Assembly: GCF_011250555.1 (NCBI RefSeq)
Contig: NZ_JAANMZ010000049.1
Coordinates: 1 to 33,157, forward strand
Direction: 5' to 3'
DNA length: 33,157 nt
DNA from: Bacillus sp. MM2020_4
Lineage (GTDB): Bacteria > Bacillota > Bacilli > Bacillales > Cytobacillaceae
Below, piece by piece: positions 15,159 to 24,002 of the stretch (its first letter is position 1; each line of letters starts with the position of its first letter). The notes under the pieces were generated by a model, which worked only from the letters and a program-made list of their open reading frames with translations, did no database searches and was not told the origin of the DNA. Made by a program: the position numbers and the translations under genes.

Positions 15159-16163
15159 GTGGCTGAAATCTATCAAAAAGAAATTAATCTTAAGAAATAC
15201 AGCAAGGAAGAGTTAACGAAGTACTATCGCGAAATGGTGAAAATCAGGAAGTTTGATGAGCATTTAATTCGCTTAATGATGGAAGGAAAGGTTTCCGGTT
15301 TCTATCATTCTGGAATTGGTTCTGAAAGCGTTTCAGTAGGCTCAATTACCAATATTCTTCGTGACGATGATTATATCTATTATAATCATCGCGGCTGTAA
15401 TCAAAAGATTGCTAAAGGCGTGCCCCTTTCCAAAATCTATGGAGACTTTTTGGGAACTGTGGAAGGAACTACCCGGGGACTCGGTGCAGGGATTGTACAT
15501 AGTGCAGACCCATCACGGGGTGTATTAGGACAATGTGGGACCATCGGTTCCCAATTTAATATTGCAGTTGGAACAGCCTATTCTGCAAAAATCCAAAATA
15601 CCGATCGCGTAACACTTGTTTACTTTGGTGATGGCGCTGCGTCAAGAGAACCACTCCATGGATCCTTAAACTGGGCCGGTCTTTACAAATTGCCGATTGT
15701 CTATATTTGTGAAAACAACGGTTATGCCATTTCCTCTACCACAGAGGAAACACATTCTGTAAGGGAACATATTGCAGATTGGGCATGGGGCTATGGTATT
15801 CCAAACTGTGTTGTCGATGGAAATGATGTTTTATTGATGCGTGAATGTGTGTCGGAAGCGGTGGAGAGGGCTAAACGTGGGGAAGGTCCAACCTTTATCG
15901 AAGCTAAAACATTCCGTCATCGCGGCCATTTTGAAGGCGACACATACGATTATGTCGATCCGGAAGTATTGAAATATTGGAAAGAACATAAAGATCCGAT
16001 CAAAAATTTCAAAAAACTAGTCATTGAAAACGGAATTTGCACTGAAAATGACCTATTGAATGTGGAAGAGCAACTAGAACTAGAAATCCTACAAGCGATC
16101 AAAAAAGCGGAAGATGCATCGCTTCCAAGCCCGGAAAGAATCTATGAAGGATTATTTGCCTAA
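15159..16163 (+). CDS. TPP-dependent dehydrogenase E1 alpha subunit (acetoin/2-oxoacid dehydrogenase family)
   Basis: Forms with the next gene the thiamine-diphosphate E1 component that decarboxylates or cleaves an oxo-substrate and passes the acyl group to lipoyl-E2. The TPP/Mg motif GDGAASREPL...NNG begins at residue 157, with the RHRGHFEGD loop near 250. Length (334 aa) fits AcoA-type subunits. Two segments diverge from the pattern I know: HRGCNQ at residues 77-82, where family members usually have HRGHGH or similar, and TRGLGAGIVHSAD in place of KGKGGSMHxxD. GTG 15159 is chosen over GTG 15150, which overlaps the AAGGAG site. The substrate may therefore not be acetoin. Confidence 0.87.
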   Translation: MAEIYQKEINLKKYSKEELTKYYREMVKIRKFDEHLIRLMMEGKVSGFYHSGIGSESVSVGSITNILRDDDYIYYNHRGCNQKIAKGVPLSKIYGDFLGTVEGTTRGLGAGIVHSADPSRGVLGQCGTIGSQFNIAVGTAYSAKIQNTDRVTLVYFGDGAASREPLHGSLNWAGLYKLPIVYICENNGYAISSTTEETHSVREHIADWAWGYGIPNCVVDGNDVLLMRECVSEAVERAKRGEGPTFIEAKTFRHRGHFEGDTYDYVDPEVLKYWKEHKDPIKNFKKLVIENGICTENDLLNVEEQLELEILQAIKKAEDASLPSPERIYEGLFA

Positions 16164-16178
16164 GGAGGAGTGGTAACT

Positions 16179-17174
16179 GTGAGTACATCTGTAAAAGTAA
16201 AAACAATAACCATGCGTGAAGCCATTGTGGAAGCTCTACATGAGGAAATGGAACGTGATGAAAAAACGGTTTTGTTTGGTGAAGATGTTGGCAAATTCGG
16301 TGGTATTAATGCGATAACTAGAGGTTTATATGAAAAATTCGGAGGAAAAAGGGTTTTTGATACTCCGATTGCCGAAACCACCATTGTTGGGGCAGCGCTG
16401 GGGATGGCGATTACCGGACTCCGCCCGATTCCTGAATTGCAATTTGGCGATTTTGTTGGTATCGCTTTCGATGAAGTATTTAACAAACTGGGTAAATGGC
16501 GTTTTATGCACGGCGGCCAAATGGAAGTTCCGGTTACTCTAAGGCTGCCGGTTGGAATCGCAGGTGGAGCCGGTCCTGAGCATTCCCAAAGCCCGCAAGC
16601 TTTGTTCATGCATGCGCCGGGTGTGAAAATAGCGATTCCTTCCACCCCCTATGATGCAAAGGGTATGTTAAAAACGGCAATTCGCGACAATAATGCCGTC
16701 CTATTCTTTGAACATAAACTGCTTTACGCTATGAAGGGGGAAGTTCCGGAAGAAGAGTATTTAATTCCGCTTGGCAAGGCTGATGTAAAAAGGGAAGGAA
16801 AAGATGTAACAATCATTGCAACGGCCCTTCAGGTTCAGACCTCATTGGAGGCAGCGGAGAAATTGGCGAAGCTTGGTGTGGAGGCTGAGGTTGTCGATCC
16901 TCGGACGCTCGCTCCGCTTGATATGGAAACGATTCTACAATCTGTCCGTAAAACAGGCCGGGTTCTTATTGTACATGAAGAACCGAAGACGGGTGGCTGC
17001 GGTGCAGAAATTGCCGCCCAAATTTCCGAACAAGCCCTGTTTGACCTTCAAGCACCCATCAAACGAATTGGCAGTCCTGATGTGCCAATCGCACAAAGCA
17101 TCTATTTAGAGCAATTCTACAGACCTAGCGAAGATCAGATTATCGAGGCTGTGAAGGAATTAATGGAGTACTAA
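16179..17174 (+). CDS. TPP-dependent dehydrogenase E1 beta subunit
   Basis: Transketolase-like beta subunit of the E1 heterotetramer, 331 aa. It shows FGEDVGKFGG near the N-terminus, DTPIAETTIVG with the TPP-activating Glu, the HSQSPQALFMHAPG loop, and the C-terminal transketolase domain with GCGAEIAAQI. Motifs are canonical, in contrast to the alpha subunit. GTG 16179 has AAGGAGGAG 8 nt upstream; the in-frame GTG 16170 falls within that site. The gap to the alpha gene is 15 nt, so the two are translated together. Confidence 0.9.
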   Translation: MSTSVKVKTITMREAIVEALHEEMERDEKTVLFGEDVGKFGGINAITRGLYEKFGGKRVFDTPIAETTIVGAALGMAITGLRPIPELQFGDFVGIAFDEVFNKLGKWRFMHGGQMEVPVTLRLPVGIAGGAGPEHSQSPQALFMHAPGVKIAIPSTPYDAKGMLKTAIRDNNAVLFFEHKLLYAMKGEVPEEEYLIPLGKADVKREGKDVTIIATALQVQTSLEAAEKLAKLGVEAEVVDPRTLAPLDMETILQSVRKTGRVLIVHEEPKTGGCGAEIAAQISEQALFDLQAPIKRIGSPDVPIAQSIYLEQFYRPSEDQIIEAVKELMEY

Positions 17175-17187
17175 AATCAAGTACTGT

Positions 17188-17222
17188 CGGTGTTCCCGTC
17201 CTTAAAAATATCGGGAACACCG
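17188..17222 (+). other. Perfect 11-bp hairpin between E1beta and E2 genes
   Basis: CGGTGTTCCCG (17188-17198) and CGGGAACACCG (17212-17222) are exact complements around a 13-nt loop. No T-run follows, so a full terminator is unlikely. It probably sets mRNA stability or the ratio of E1 to E2. Confidence 0.7.
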
Positions 17223-17290
17223 TAAATTAAAAGTTTTATACAGAATGCACTTATAAATTATCTATCGACATATTTTAGGAGCGTGAAAAA

Positions 17291-18463
17291 ATGATAGAAA
17301 TTAAAATGCCACGTCTTGGTGTTACGATGCAACACGGAACCGTGTCCGAATGGCTGGTGGAAGAAGGTACCACCGTCGAAAAAGGGGATTTACTATTTGT
17401 TTTAGAAACAGAAAAATCAACGCTTGATATTGAGGCCCAAGAGTCCGGAGTCTTGAAAAAAATCGTAGTCCCTTCTGGGAAAGAAGTGCCGGTGAATACC
17501 GTTATTGCAGTCATTGCCGACGAAAACGAGGAAATTGATGTATCTGCATATTTTCAAGACGAAACAGCAAAAGCGGAAACGGCTGCAGCTGCATTGAAAT
17601 TGGAACCGAAAGAGGAAACAAGTAGGGCAGAAGGGCAAAGTGGACAAAATGCTGGGAAAATTTCACCTAGGGCAAGAAGACTTGCCAAAGAACTCGGTGT
17701 GACCGTTGAGAATGTGGTTGGAACCGGCAAAGATGGAATTGTTACCGAAGAGGACATCCGCAAACTCGCTAAGTCCGAAACCACTGGCATGGTAAAAGAA
17801 AGAATCGCTTTAAATAATGTGAAAAAGGCAATGTCCGAAAACATGCTAAACAGTTGGAGAAACATCCCACAATTTACGCAGATGATTTCTGTTAATATGG
17901 AAACTGCCCTTAAGGTAAAAAAGGAACTTGGTACTATTTCTATTAATGACATTTTGATCAAATCGGTTGGAAACGCCTTAAAGCATAATTCTATGGTAAA
18001 TAGCCGCTTCGAGGATCAACAAATTATTGTATTTAACGAAGTCAATATTTCCGTTGCCGTTAACAGTAGCAATGGCTTGGTGGTCCCGGTGGTAAAAAAT
18101 GTCGAATTTAAATCGGTTTTTGAAATTTCCCAAGAGATTCGAAGATTGGCTGAGAAGGCTGAAAAGAACCAATTAACCATTGATGATTATGCAAATGGGA
18201 CGATTACGGTCTCCAACCTGGGCAGTCTCGGAATTGAAAATGGCACACCAATCATTAATTCTCCGCAATCTTCATTGGTTTTTGCCGGAGCGATTAAAAA
18301 GACTCCAATTGTCAATGAGGAAGGCGACATCGTCGTTGCCCCCATCATGACCCTTTCAATTAGCTATGATCATCGGTTTATTGATGGCGTTACAGGAGCC
18401 CAATTTACAAATGATGTAAAAATAGCGCTGGAAAAGCTGGAAGCCTCAGATTTATTGTCATAA
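17291..18463 (+). CDS. Dihydrolipoyl acyltransferase E2 component
   Basis: Lipoate-dependent acyltransferase core of the dehydrogenase complex, 390 aa. Domains in order: a lipoyl domain (residues 1-80) with lipoyl-lysine 42 in ETEKSTLD, an Ala/Glu-rich linker, a peripheral subunit-binding domain (ISPRARRLAKELG...GIVTEEDI, about 120-160), and a catalytic domain ending in DHRFIDG with His361 and Asp365. AGGAGCG precedes ATG 17291. It lies 116 nt after E1beta with the hairpin between. No E3 gene is present in the window, so the complex would use a shared dihydrolipoamide dehydrogenase. Confidence 0.92.
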   Translation: MIEIKMPRLGVTMQHGTVSEWLVEEGTTVEKGDLLFVLETEKSTLDIEAQESGVLKKIVVPSGKEVPVNTVIAVIADENEEIDVSAYFQDETAKAETAAAALKLEPKEETSRAEGQSGQNAGKISPRARRLAKELGVTVENVVGTGKDGIVTEEDIRKLAKSETTGMVKERIALNNVKKAMSENMLNSWRNIPQFTQMISVNMETALKVKKELGTISINDILIKSVGNALKHNSMVNSRFEDQQIIVFNEVNISVAVNSSNGLVVPVVKNVEFKSVFEISQEIRRLAEKAEKNQLTIDDYANGTITVSNLGSLGIENGTPIINSPQSSLVFAGAIKKTPIVNEEGDIVVAPIMTLSISYDHRFIDGVTGAQFTNDVKIALEKLEASDLLS

Positions 18464-18486
18464 CCATTAACCGGGAGGAATCGTTT

Positions 18487-19257
18487 ATGAGATTAAGAGA
18501 TAAGGTAGCCATTATCACTGGAGCCGGAAGCGGCCAAGGTAGAGCAGCTGCTAAAATATTTGCAAGAGAAAGAGCAGCTGTCGTAATTGCTGAGTGGAAC
18601 GAAGAGAATGGAAGACAGATAGAAAAGGAGATTTTGAATGACGGACAACAGGCCCTCTTCATAAAAACGGATGTATCTAATGAAGAAAATATAGTTGCAT
18701 TGGTAGAAGAAGTGATAAATCGTTATGGGAAAATTGATGTTGTTTTCAATAATGCCGGCATCGGATTTTCAGCCAATTCCAAGTATAAAATGGCTTCATT
18801 AGTTGAAACCCCGCAATCCGATTGGAACAGTATTTTGGGGATCAATTTAAACGGTGTTTATCTGTTGTCCAAACATGTTTTGCCTATAATGATGAAGCAA
18901 AATGGCGGAAGCATCGTCAATAATGCCTCACTAAATGGAATTGCCGGTGTAACGGGAGCGGACGCCTATACCGCGGCCAAAGGGGGAGTTGTTGCATTGA
19001 CACGGGTCATGGCGGTTGATTACGGTAAATATAATATTCGCGTCAATTGCATATGCCCTGGCGCGATTGACACACCTATGATAGCCGAAGTTCTAAGTGT
19101 CCCTGAATTTGCCGAAAAATTCGCGGAAGGATGTCCACTAAGAAGGGTGGGTAAACCGGAGGAAATCGCCAATGCTGCCCTCTTCCTTGCATCGGATGAA
19201 TCTAGCTATGTGACAGGGCTGATTATGCCTGTTGATGGCGGTGTGTATGCTCTGTAA
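18487..19257 (+). CDS. Short-chain dehydrogenase/reductase
   Basis: Classical SDR of 256 aa with TGAGSGQG as the nucleotide-binding motif, NNAG, an unusual NNASLNG around the catalytic Ser, YTAAK (Tyr-x3-Lys), PGAIDT and C-terminal VDGG. An insertion of about 10 residues after NNAG (FSANSKYKMASL) is longer than in its neighbours. GGGAGG lies 8 nt before ATG 18487, 23 nt after E2, so it is co-transcribed. By position it would supply the keto substrate of the TPP complex from an alcohol, as butanediol dehydrogenases do for acetoin systems (inference). Confidence 0.87.
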   Translation: MRLRDKVAIITGAGSGQGRAAAKIFARERAAVVIAEWNEENGRQIEKEILNDGQQALFIKTDVSNEENIVALVEEVINRYGKIDVVFNNAGIGFSANSKYKMASLVETPQSDWNSILGINLNGVYLLSKHVLPIMMKQNGGSIVNNASLNGIAGVTGADAYTAAKGGVVALTRVMAVDYGKYNIRVNCICPGAIDTPMIAEVLSVPEFAEKFAEGCPLRRVGKPEEIANAALFLASDESSYVTGLIMPVDGGVYAL

Positions 19258-19361
19258 ACCTTAGCGAAAAGTAGAATAAACGGAAAAAGGTATTTTCTAG
19301 GGGGATTTTTTTCGGGGACTGTCGAATTGTATTAATTGGGAAATCATTTGTCGGGATGTGA

Positions 19362-21347
19362 TTGGAATTGGATCCTATTTACACATTGAAAGGCAGTTAT
19401 CGAAACTTTGGAGCGTCCCAAGCGGAAAAAACATTAAAGAATATGTGGACGAATTACTTCATTAAGAAGAGAGAGGTTGAAGGAATTCGTCCTGTTATTT
19501 TAAGTTCATGGAAGCGATCGCTTAAACACCGGGTGACCCCGTTTGCCAACCAAGCTTTGGTTTGCGACCTTACGACATTAATAAAAGTTCAACAAGAAAA
19601 CAAGAATATTTTGACGCTTATTCGGCCCTTTATGGATGATTTATTTGACATGGTTAAAGGGACTGACAGTTTAATTGCTTTTGCGAATAAGGATGGAATC
19701 GTCCTTGATTTATGCGGTGACAGTGAAATCGCCATGAACGCTGCATCCATTAACTTCACGGTTGGGGCTGACATGAGTGAAGAGTCCATCGGGACTAATG
19801 CAATCGGGACCGCTTTGGTCACTGAAAAGGCCATTCAGATCATTGGCGCAGAGCATTACTGTGCCATTTGGCATAGTTCCCATTGTTCAAGCGCCCCGAT
19901 TATCGACCCCTTTACTAATGAATTGATTGGAGCCATTACGTTAATAGGCTATATCCCAACAGCCAATCCCCATTCTCTCGGACTCGTTAAAACTGCCGCA
20001 GATACCATCGTAAAACTGATGGAACAGCAAGGAATCATGAAGGAAACATACATGATGAACAACTACTTCAACGCGGCAATTGACTCTATTTCAGACGGCA
20101 TTCTCATTGTCAACCGCTTTGGAGAAATTATTCAGGCCAATAAGATGGCGTCGCATTTATTGAAGCTACCCATGAATGTTGGCAAATGCAGGCTAAGAGA
20201 TATTGAACATTTACACCCATTTTCGATGTACCTATCAGAATCAATCCAAGGAAATGAAGTTATTTTTCAGGAAGAAATTGGCATGCCCCATGATGAAAAA
20301 CACAAGTTGATTTTTACCATGAGAGGAATTAATGATGGGAATGAACATATAGGTAGTATTATCATCCTCAAAAAGAAAGTAAACAAGGAAACCAATAAGC
20401 TGAAGGCAAAATACGTATTCTCTTCGCTCATTGGTGAGGCCCCCCTGTTTAAACAGGCGATTAAACGTGCCCAAAAGGCAGCCTGCACGGATAAAAGCAT
20501 AGTGATAACGGGTGAAAGTGGAACAGGTAAAGAACTTTTTGCCCAGGCCATCCATAATGAAAGCATGAGGCAAAGCAAACCATTTCTTGCCATCAATTGT
20601 GCGGCCATTCCAAAAGATCTCATAGCCAGTGAACTATTTGGTTATGTCGAAGGTGCCTTCACAAATGCCGCCAGGGGAGGAAGAAAGGGGAAATTTGAAG
20701 CTGCGAATGGCGGTACAATTTTTCTTGACGAAATAGGTGATATGCCGCTCGAACTGCAAGCTCATTTACTTAGGGTTTTGGAAGAAAAGGAAATTACTCC
20801 AGTCGGATCCCATTTGTCAAACCCTATTGATGTCCGTATTATCGCTGCGACCAATAAGGATTTGTTTCAATTGGTGAAAGAAAATAAATTCCGCCTAGAT
20901 TTGTTTTATCGTCTAAACATTATTTCTCTACAGATCCCTCCTTTGAATAAACGGAAACAAGATATTGAATTGTTTATTAGCCATTTTCTTCCTACCAAAA
21001 AGGTCAGTAATGGTGTTCTTACCTATTTTTTTGAATACGACTGGCCCGGCAATCTACGGGAATTCAAAAATGTGATGGAGCAAATTGAAATTTTTTGCGA
21101 AGAATCGATTGTAACCGAGGAGCATCTTCCTTCTTATATTCGCTCGTCCATCCAAATTGAAAATAATGACTTGAATTTATATCAATCATTGGCAAATGAA
21201 ACCAAGAAAGATACATTAATTTTTACATTGAAAAATAGTGGAAGCGTCTCTCAGGCAGCCAAAAAGCTGGGTGTTTCGGCAAGTACCTTATATCGTTGGG
21301 CAAGTGAATATCAATTAAATGTTAAGGATTATATTCAATCGACTTAA
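19362..21347 (+). CDS. AcoR-like sigma-54-dependent activator (GAF-PAS-AAA+-Fis)
   Basis: Enhancer-binding protein of 661 aa. The N-terminal region has the AcoR-type signatures RPVILSSWKRS and MSEESIGTNAIGTAL (GAF sensor, about 40-225), then a PAS domain (about 235-340) and an AAA+ domain with Walker A GESGTGKE and Walker B GGTIFLDEIGD. A Fis-type helix-turn-helix (VSQAAKKLGVSASTLYRWA) ends it. The sigma-54 contact loop reads GAFTNA (431-436) rather than GAFTGA. The start is TTG 19362 with only a weak upstream site. It lies 104 nt after the SDR and probably senses the substrate of the TPP-dehydrogenase operon or of the dehydratase cluster. Confidence 0.9.
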   Translation: MELDPIYTLKGSYRNFGASQAEKTLKNMWTNYFIKKREVEGIRPVILSSWKRSLKHRVTPFANQALVCDLTTLIKVQQENKNILTLIRPFMDDLFDMVKGTDSLIAFANKDGIVLDLCGDSEIAMNAASINFTVGADMSEESIGTNAIGTALVTEKAIQIIGAEHYCAIWHSSHCSSAPIIDPFTNELIGAITLIGYIPTANPHSLGLVKTAADTIVKLMEQQGIMKETYMMNNYFNAAIDSISDGILIVNRFGEIIQANKMASHLLKLPMNVGKCRLRDIEHLHPFSMYLSESIQGNEVIFQEEIGMPHDEKHKLIFTMRGINDGNEHIGSIIILKKKVNKETNKLKAKYVFSSLIGEAPLFKQAIKRAQKAACTDKSIVITGESGTGKELFAQAIHNESMRQSKPFLAINCAAIPKDLIASELFGYVEGAFTNAARGGRKGKFEAANGGTIFLDEIGDMPLELQAHLLRVLEEKEITPVGSHLSNPIDVRIIAATNKDLFQLVKENKFRLDLFYRLNIISLQIPPLNKRKQDIELFISHFLPTKKVSNGVLTYFFEYDWPGNLREFKNVMEQIEIFCEESIVTEEHLPSYIRSSIQIENNDLNLYQSLANETKKDTLIFTLKNSGSVSQAAKKLGVSASTLYRWASEYQLNVKDYIQST

Positions 21348-21490
21348 CCATGGGTTGGTAGAATGAAAGGGTGTTATTCCGATTCATATATAGAATCCGT
21401 AGAGTGCTGCGAATGGAATAAAGGATCCTCACTTGTAAAATTAGGAATGGTCGTTTGGGTCTTTAATTGGAGAAGAGGAGGAAAATATAT

Positions 21491-22948
21491 ATGATGACAC
21501 AAGAAGAATATATTGAAAGTCTCCGCAAACAAAAGAAGGAAGTTTATTTCATGGGAGAAAGGGTTGAAAATGTCGTCGATCATCCGGCGATGAGACCGCA
21601 TATTAATGCAGCATCTGTCACTTATAAATTGGGGACAGAAGAAGAATACGAAGAACTTGGCAGTGCTACCTCCCATCTGACCGGAAAGAAAATAAACCGC
21701 TGGACCCATATTCCGCAGAATCAAGAAGATCTTGTTAAAAAAGCGATGATGCTACGGGTGGCGGGACAAATAACAGGGACCTGCTTTCAACGATGTGTGG
21801 GAATGGACGGCTTGATCACTCTTTATTCAACCACATGGGAGATGGACCGCGATCTTGGGACGAATTATCATGAACGATTTAAACGATTTTTAATTGATAC
21901 GCAAAATAATGACTATATGACAGATGGAGCGATGACTGATCCAAAAGGTGACCGGTCGAAAAAACCGTCCGAACAACAAGACCCTGATCAGTATGTCAGG
22001 GTGGTAGAAGAAAGAGAAGACGGGATTGTGGTTCGCGGTGCAAAGATGCACCAGACCGGTGCCGTTAATTCACATCAAATTTTAGTGATGCCGGGTGCGG
22101 CGATGACGCCAAACGATGCAGATTACGCCATATCGTTTGCCGTTCCAGCCGATGAAAAAGGGCTTGTCTATGTTTTTGGACGGCAGGTGAATGACAGCCG
22201 GAAATGGGAAGGAAAAATTGATCAAGGAAATGCCAAATATGGTGTGGTTGGCGGAGAAGCACTGATTATTTTTGAAGATGTCTTTGTGCCTTGGGAACGT
22301 GTTTTTATGTATAAAGAAACCAAGTATACCGGAAAACTGGTTGACCGCTTCGCTTCCTACCATCGTCAAAACTATGGTGCCTGCAAGGCCGGAAATCTTG
22401 ATGTGTTGATTGGAGCGACAGCTTCTCTTGCGGACATGCATGGAATCTCAAAAGCTAGTCATGTGAAGGAAAAGCTTTCAGAAATGGCCCACTTAGTTGA
22501 AACCATGTATAGTGGAGCCCTTGCCTGTTCCTTTAATTGTTCTACATCTGGATGTGGGACGGCTTTTGTTGATCCGGTACTGGCAAATACTTCTAAACTC
22601 AACACTGCCCGTTATTATCCGGAAGTAACTAAGATTTCACAGGATTTAGCAGGTGGGTTTGTTGCCACATTACCATCTGAAAAAGAATTAGATAACCCAC
22701 GGATCGCCCCTTATATTCATAAATACTATCGTACCGGTGAAAATGTAGATCCTATTCAAAGAATTAAAATGGGACGTCTGATTGAAAATATGACAGGCTC
22801 GACACCAATTATCGAATGTATGCATGGTGCTGGATCACCGCAGGCACAAAAAGTCGTCATTCAAAGATCCATTAATTGGGGAGAAAAGATTAAATTTGCT
22901 TCGGAAATTGTCAAGGATACAGAGGCACCCAATGAAGTAACAAGTTAA
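21491..22948 (+). CDS. abfD: 4-Hydroxybutyryl-CoA dehydratase / vinylacetyl-CoA isomerase
   Basis: FAD- and [4Fe-4S]-containing enzyme converting 4-hydroxybutyryl-CoA to crotonyl-CoA, with vinylacetyl-CoA isomerase activity. The fold belongs to the HpaB/acyl-CoA-dehydrogenase-like family. All cluster ligands known from the Clostridium aminobutyricum enzyme (Cys99, Cys103, His292, Cys299) appear with a constant shift of one: Cys98 and Cys102 in GTCFQRCVG, His291 and Cys298 in YHRQNYGACK. The active-site residues Thr190, Glu257, Tyr296 and Lys300 also match at 189, 256, 295 and 299. This rules out a plain flavin monooxygenase. Length is 485 aa. ATG 21491 follows AGAGGAGG; the in-frame TTG 21467 overlaps that site. 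The genes that follow encode the downstream beta-oxidation steps. Confidence 0.92.
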   Translation: MMTQEEYIESLRKQKKEVYFMGERVENVVDHPAMRPHINAASVTYKLGTEEEYEELGSATSHLTGKKINRWTHIPQNQEDLVKKAMMLRVAGQITGTCFQRCVGMDGLITLYSTTWEMDRDLGTNYHERFKRFLIDTQNNDYMTDGAMTDPKGDRSKKPSEQQDPDQYVRVVEEREDGIVVRGAKMHQTGAVNSHQILVMPGAAMTPNDADYAISFAVPADEKGLVYVFGRQVNDSRKWEGKIDQGNAKYGVVGGEALIIFEDVFVPWERVFMYKETKYTGKLVDRFASYHRQNYGACKAGNLDVLIGATASLADMHGISKASHVKEKLSEMAHLVETMYSGALACSFNCSTSGCGTAFVDPVLANTSKLNTARYYPEVTKISQDLAGGFVATLPSEKELDNPRIAPYIHKYYRTGENVDPIQRIKMGRLIENMTGSTPIIECMHGAGSPQAQKVVIQRSINWGEKIKFASEIVKDTEAPNEVTS

Positions 22949-22977
22949 TTTACATCGAACCATACATTTATTTGCGC

Positions 22978-23016
22978 CCGAGTAGATGCCCATTTGCAGC
23001 TGCTCGGCTTCATTTT
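22978..23016 (+). terminator. Probable terminator after the dehydratase gene
   Basis: CCGAGTAG (22978-22985) pairs with CTGCTCGG (23000-23007) including one G-U, followed by CTTCATTTT. The T-run is interrupted, so termination may be partial and let some transcripts reach the next gene. Confidence 0.6.
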
Positions 23017-23065
23017 ATGTAGCTTCTTTTACATAGTATGAGACAAAAAACGGGAGGAAATGATC

Positions 23066-23905
23066 ATGTCGAAGGTTCTCGTTATCGGAACAGGAACAAT
23101 GGGGGCAGGAATCGCACAAGTTATTGCACACCATAACCATGAGGTCACATTGTTCGATCAATCCAAAGAACAGCTTGAAAAGGGAATGGGCGGTATTGAA
23201 AAGCAGCTTAATACTTTAGTAGAAAAAGGAAAAATAGATTCACAACAAAAAGAAACCACTTTATCGCACCTAGAACCAACCTCTACCTTACCACACGTTT
23301 GTTTTGATCTCATCATCGAAGCTGTACCCGAAAAGAAGGAGATTAAAAGTGCCGTATTTAAACAAATGGATACAATCAGTGATGAAAAAACGATTTTAGC
23401 TACAAATACCTCATCGATTAGTATAAGTGAAATATCGTCGTATATTGAAAAACGAGATCAAGTGATAGGACTGCATTTTTTTAATCCACCCACCATGATG
23501 AAACTAGTAGAAGTGATCCGTGGCCAACGGACAGATGAGAAGATTGTTACGAGAAGTAAAGAGTTTATCCATTCAATTGGAAAAGTACCGATTGAAGTAA
23601 ATGAAGCTCCTGGCTTCGTAGTAAACCGTATGTTAGTTCCTATGATCAATGAAGCTGTCTTTCTATTGATGGAAGGAGTTGCCTCGGCTGAAGAAATTGA
23701 TCAATCCATGAAATTAGGTGCAAGCCATCCGATTGGTCCACTAGCCTTAGCCGATTTAATCGGTTTAGATGTGTGCTTACAGGTGATGGATGTATTATAC
23801 GATGAGTTTTCAGATAGTAAATACCGCCCAGCTCCATTATTGCGAAAGATGGTTCGGAGTAGCTATTTGGGTAGAAAAACCAAAAGGGGGTTTTATTCCT
23901 ATTAA
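23066..23905 (+). CDS. 3-Hydroxybutyryl-CoA dehydrogenase
   Basis: NAD-dependent L-3-hydroxyacyl-CoA dehydrogenase, 279 aa, normal for the stand-alone bacterial form. It has the Rossmann motif GTGTMGAGIAQ at the N-terminus, TNTSSISI with the catalytic Ser, GLHFFNPPT with His137, and the C-terminal domain EAPGFVVNRMLVPMINEA. ATG 23066 lies 8 nt after GGGAGG; ATG 23060 is too close to that site. It would oxidise (S)-3-hydroxybutyryl-CoA, formed from crotonyl-CoA, to acetoacetyl-CoA, directly linking the dehydratase to the thiolase that follows. MmgB- and Hbd-type names are both possible. Confidence 0.92.
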   Translation: MSKVLVIGTGTMGAGIAQVIAHHNHEVTLFDQSKEQLEKGMGGIEKQLNTLVEKGKIDSQQKETTLSHLEPTSTLPHVCFDLIIEAVPEKKEIKSAVFKQMDTISDEKTILATNTSSISISEISSYIEKRDQVIGLHFFNPPTMMKLVEVIRGQRTDEKIVTRSKEFIHSIGKVPIEVNEAPGFVVNRMLVPMINEAVFLLMEGVASAEEIDQSMKLGASHPIGPLALADLIGLDVCLQVMDVLYDEFSDSKYRPAPLLRKMVRSSYLGRKTKRGFYSY

Positions 23906-24002
23906 TGAATAAAATCTGGCCCGTAAAGGCTTGGGGATTACTGAAAAATGGAATTAGGTAAGGGATGACAATCCTATTTTAAATAAGAAAGGATGAATGA
24001 AA

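Noticed and set aside
15159..19257. Naming the operon acoABC (acetoin dehydrogenase)
   Set aside because: E1alpha diverges at the TPP-proximal loop, no acoL/E3 gene follows, and the neighbouring hydrolase and SDR are not standard aco genes. Only the family is claimed.
23920..23945. Possible fifth sigma-54 promoter before the thiolase (TGGCCCGTAAAGGCTTG)
   Set aside because: The -12 GC is not at the required 10-nt spacing and the TTGCA block is missing.
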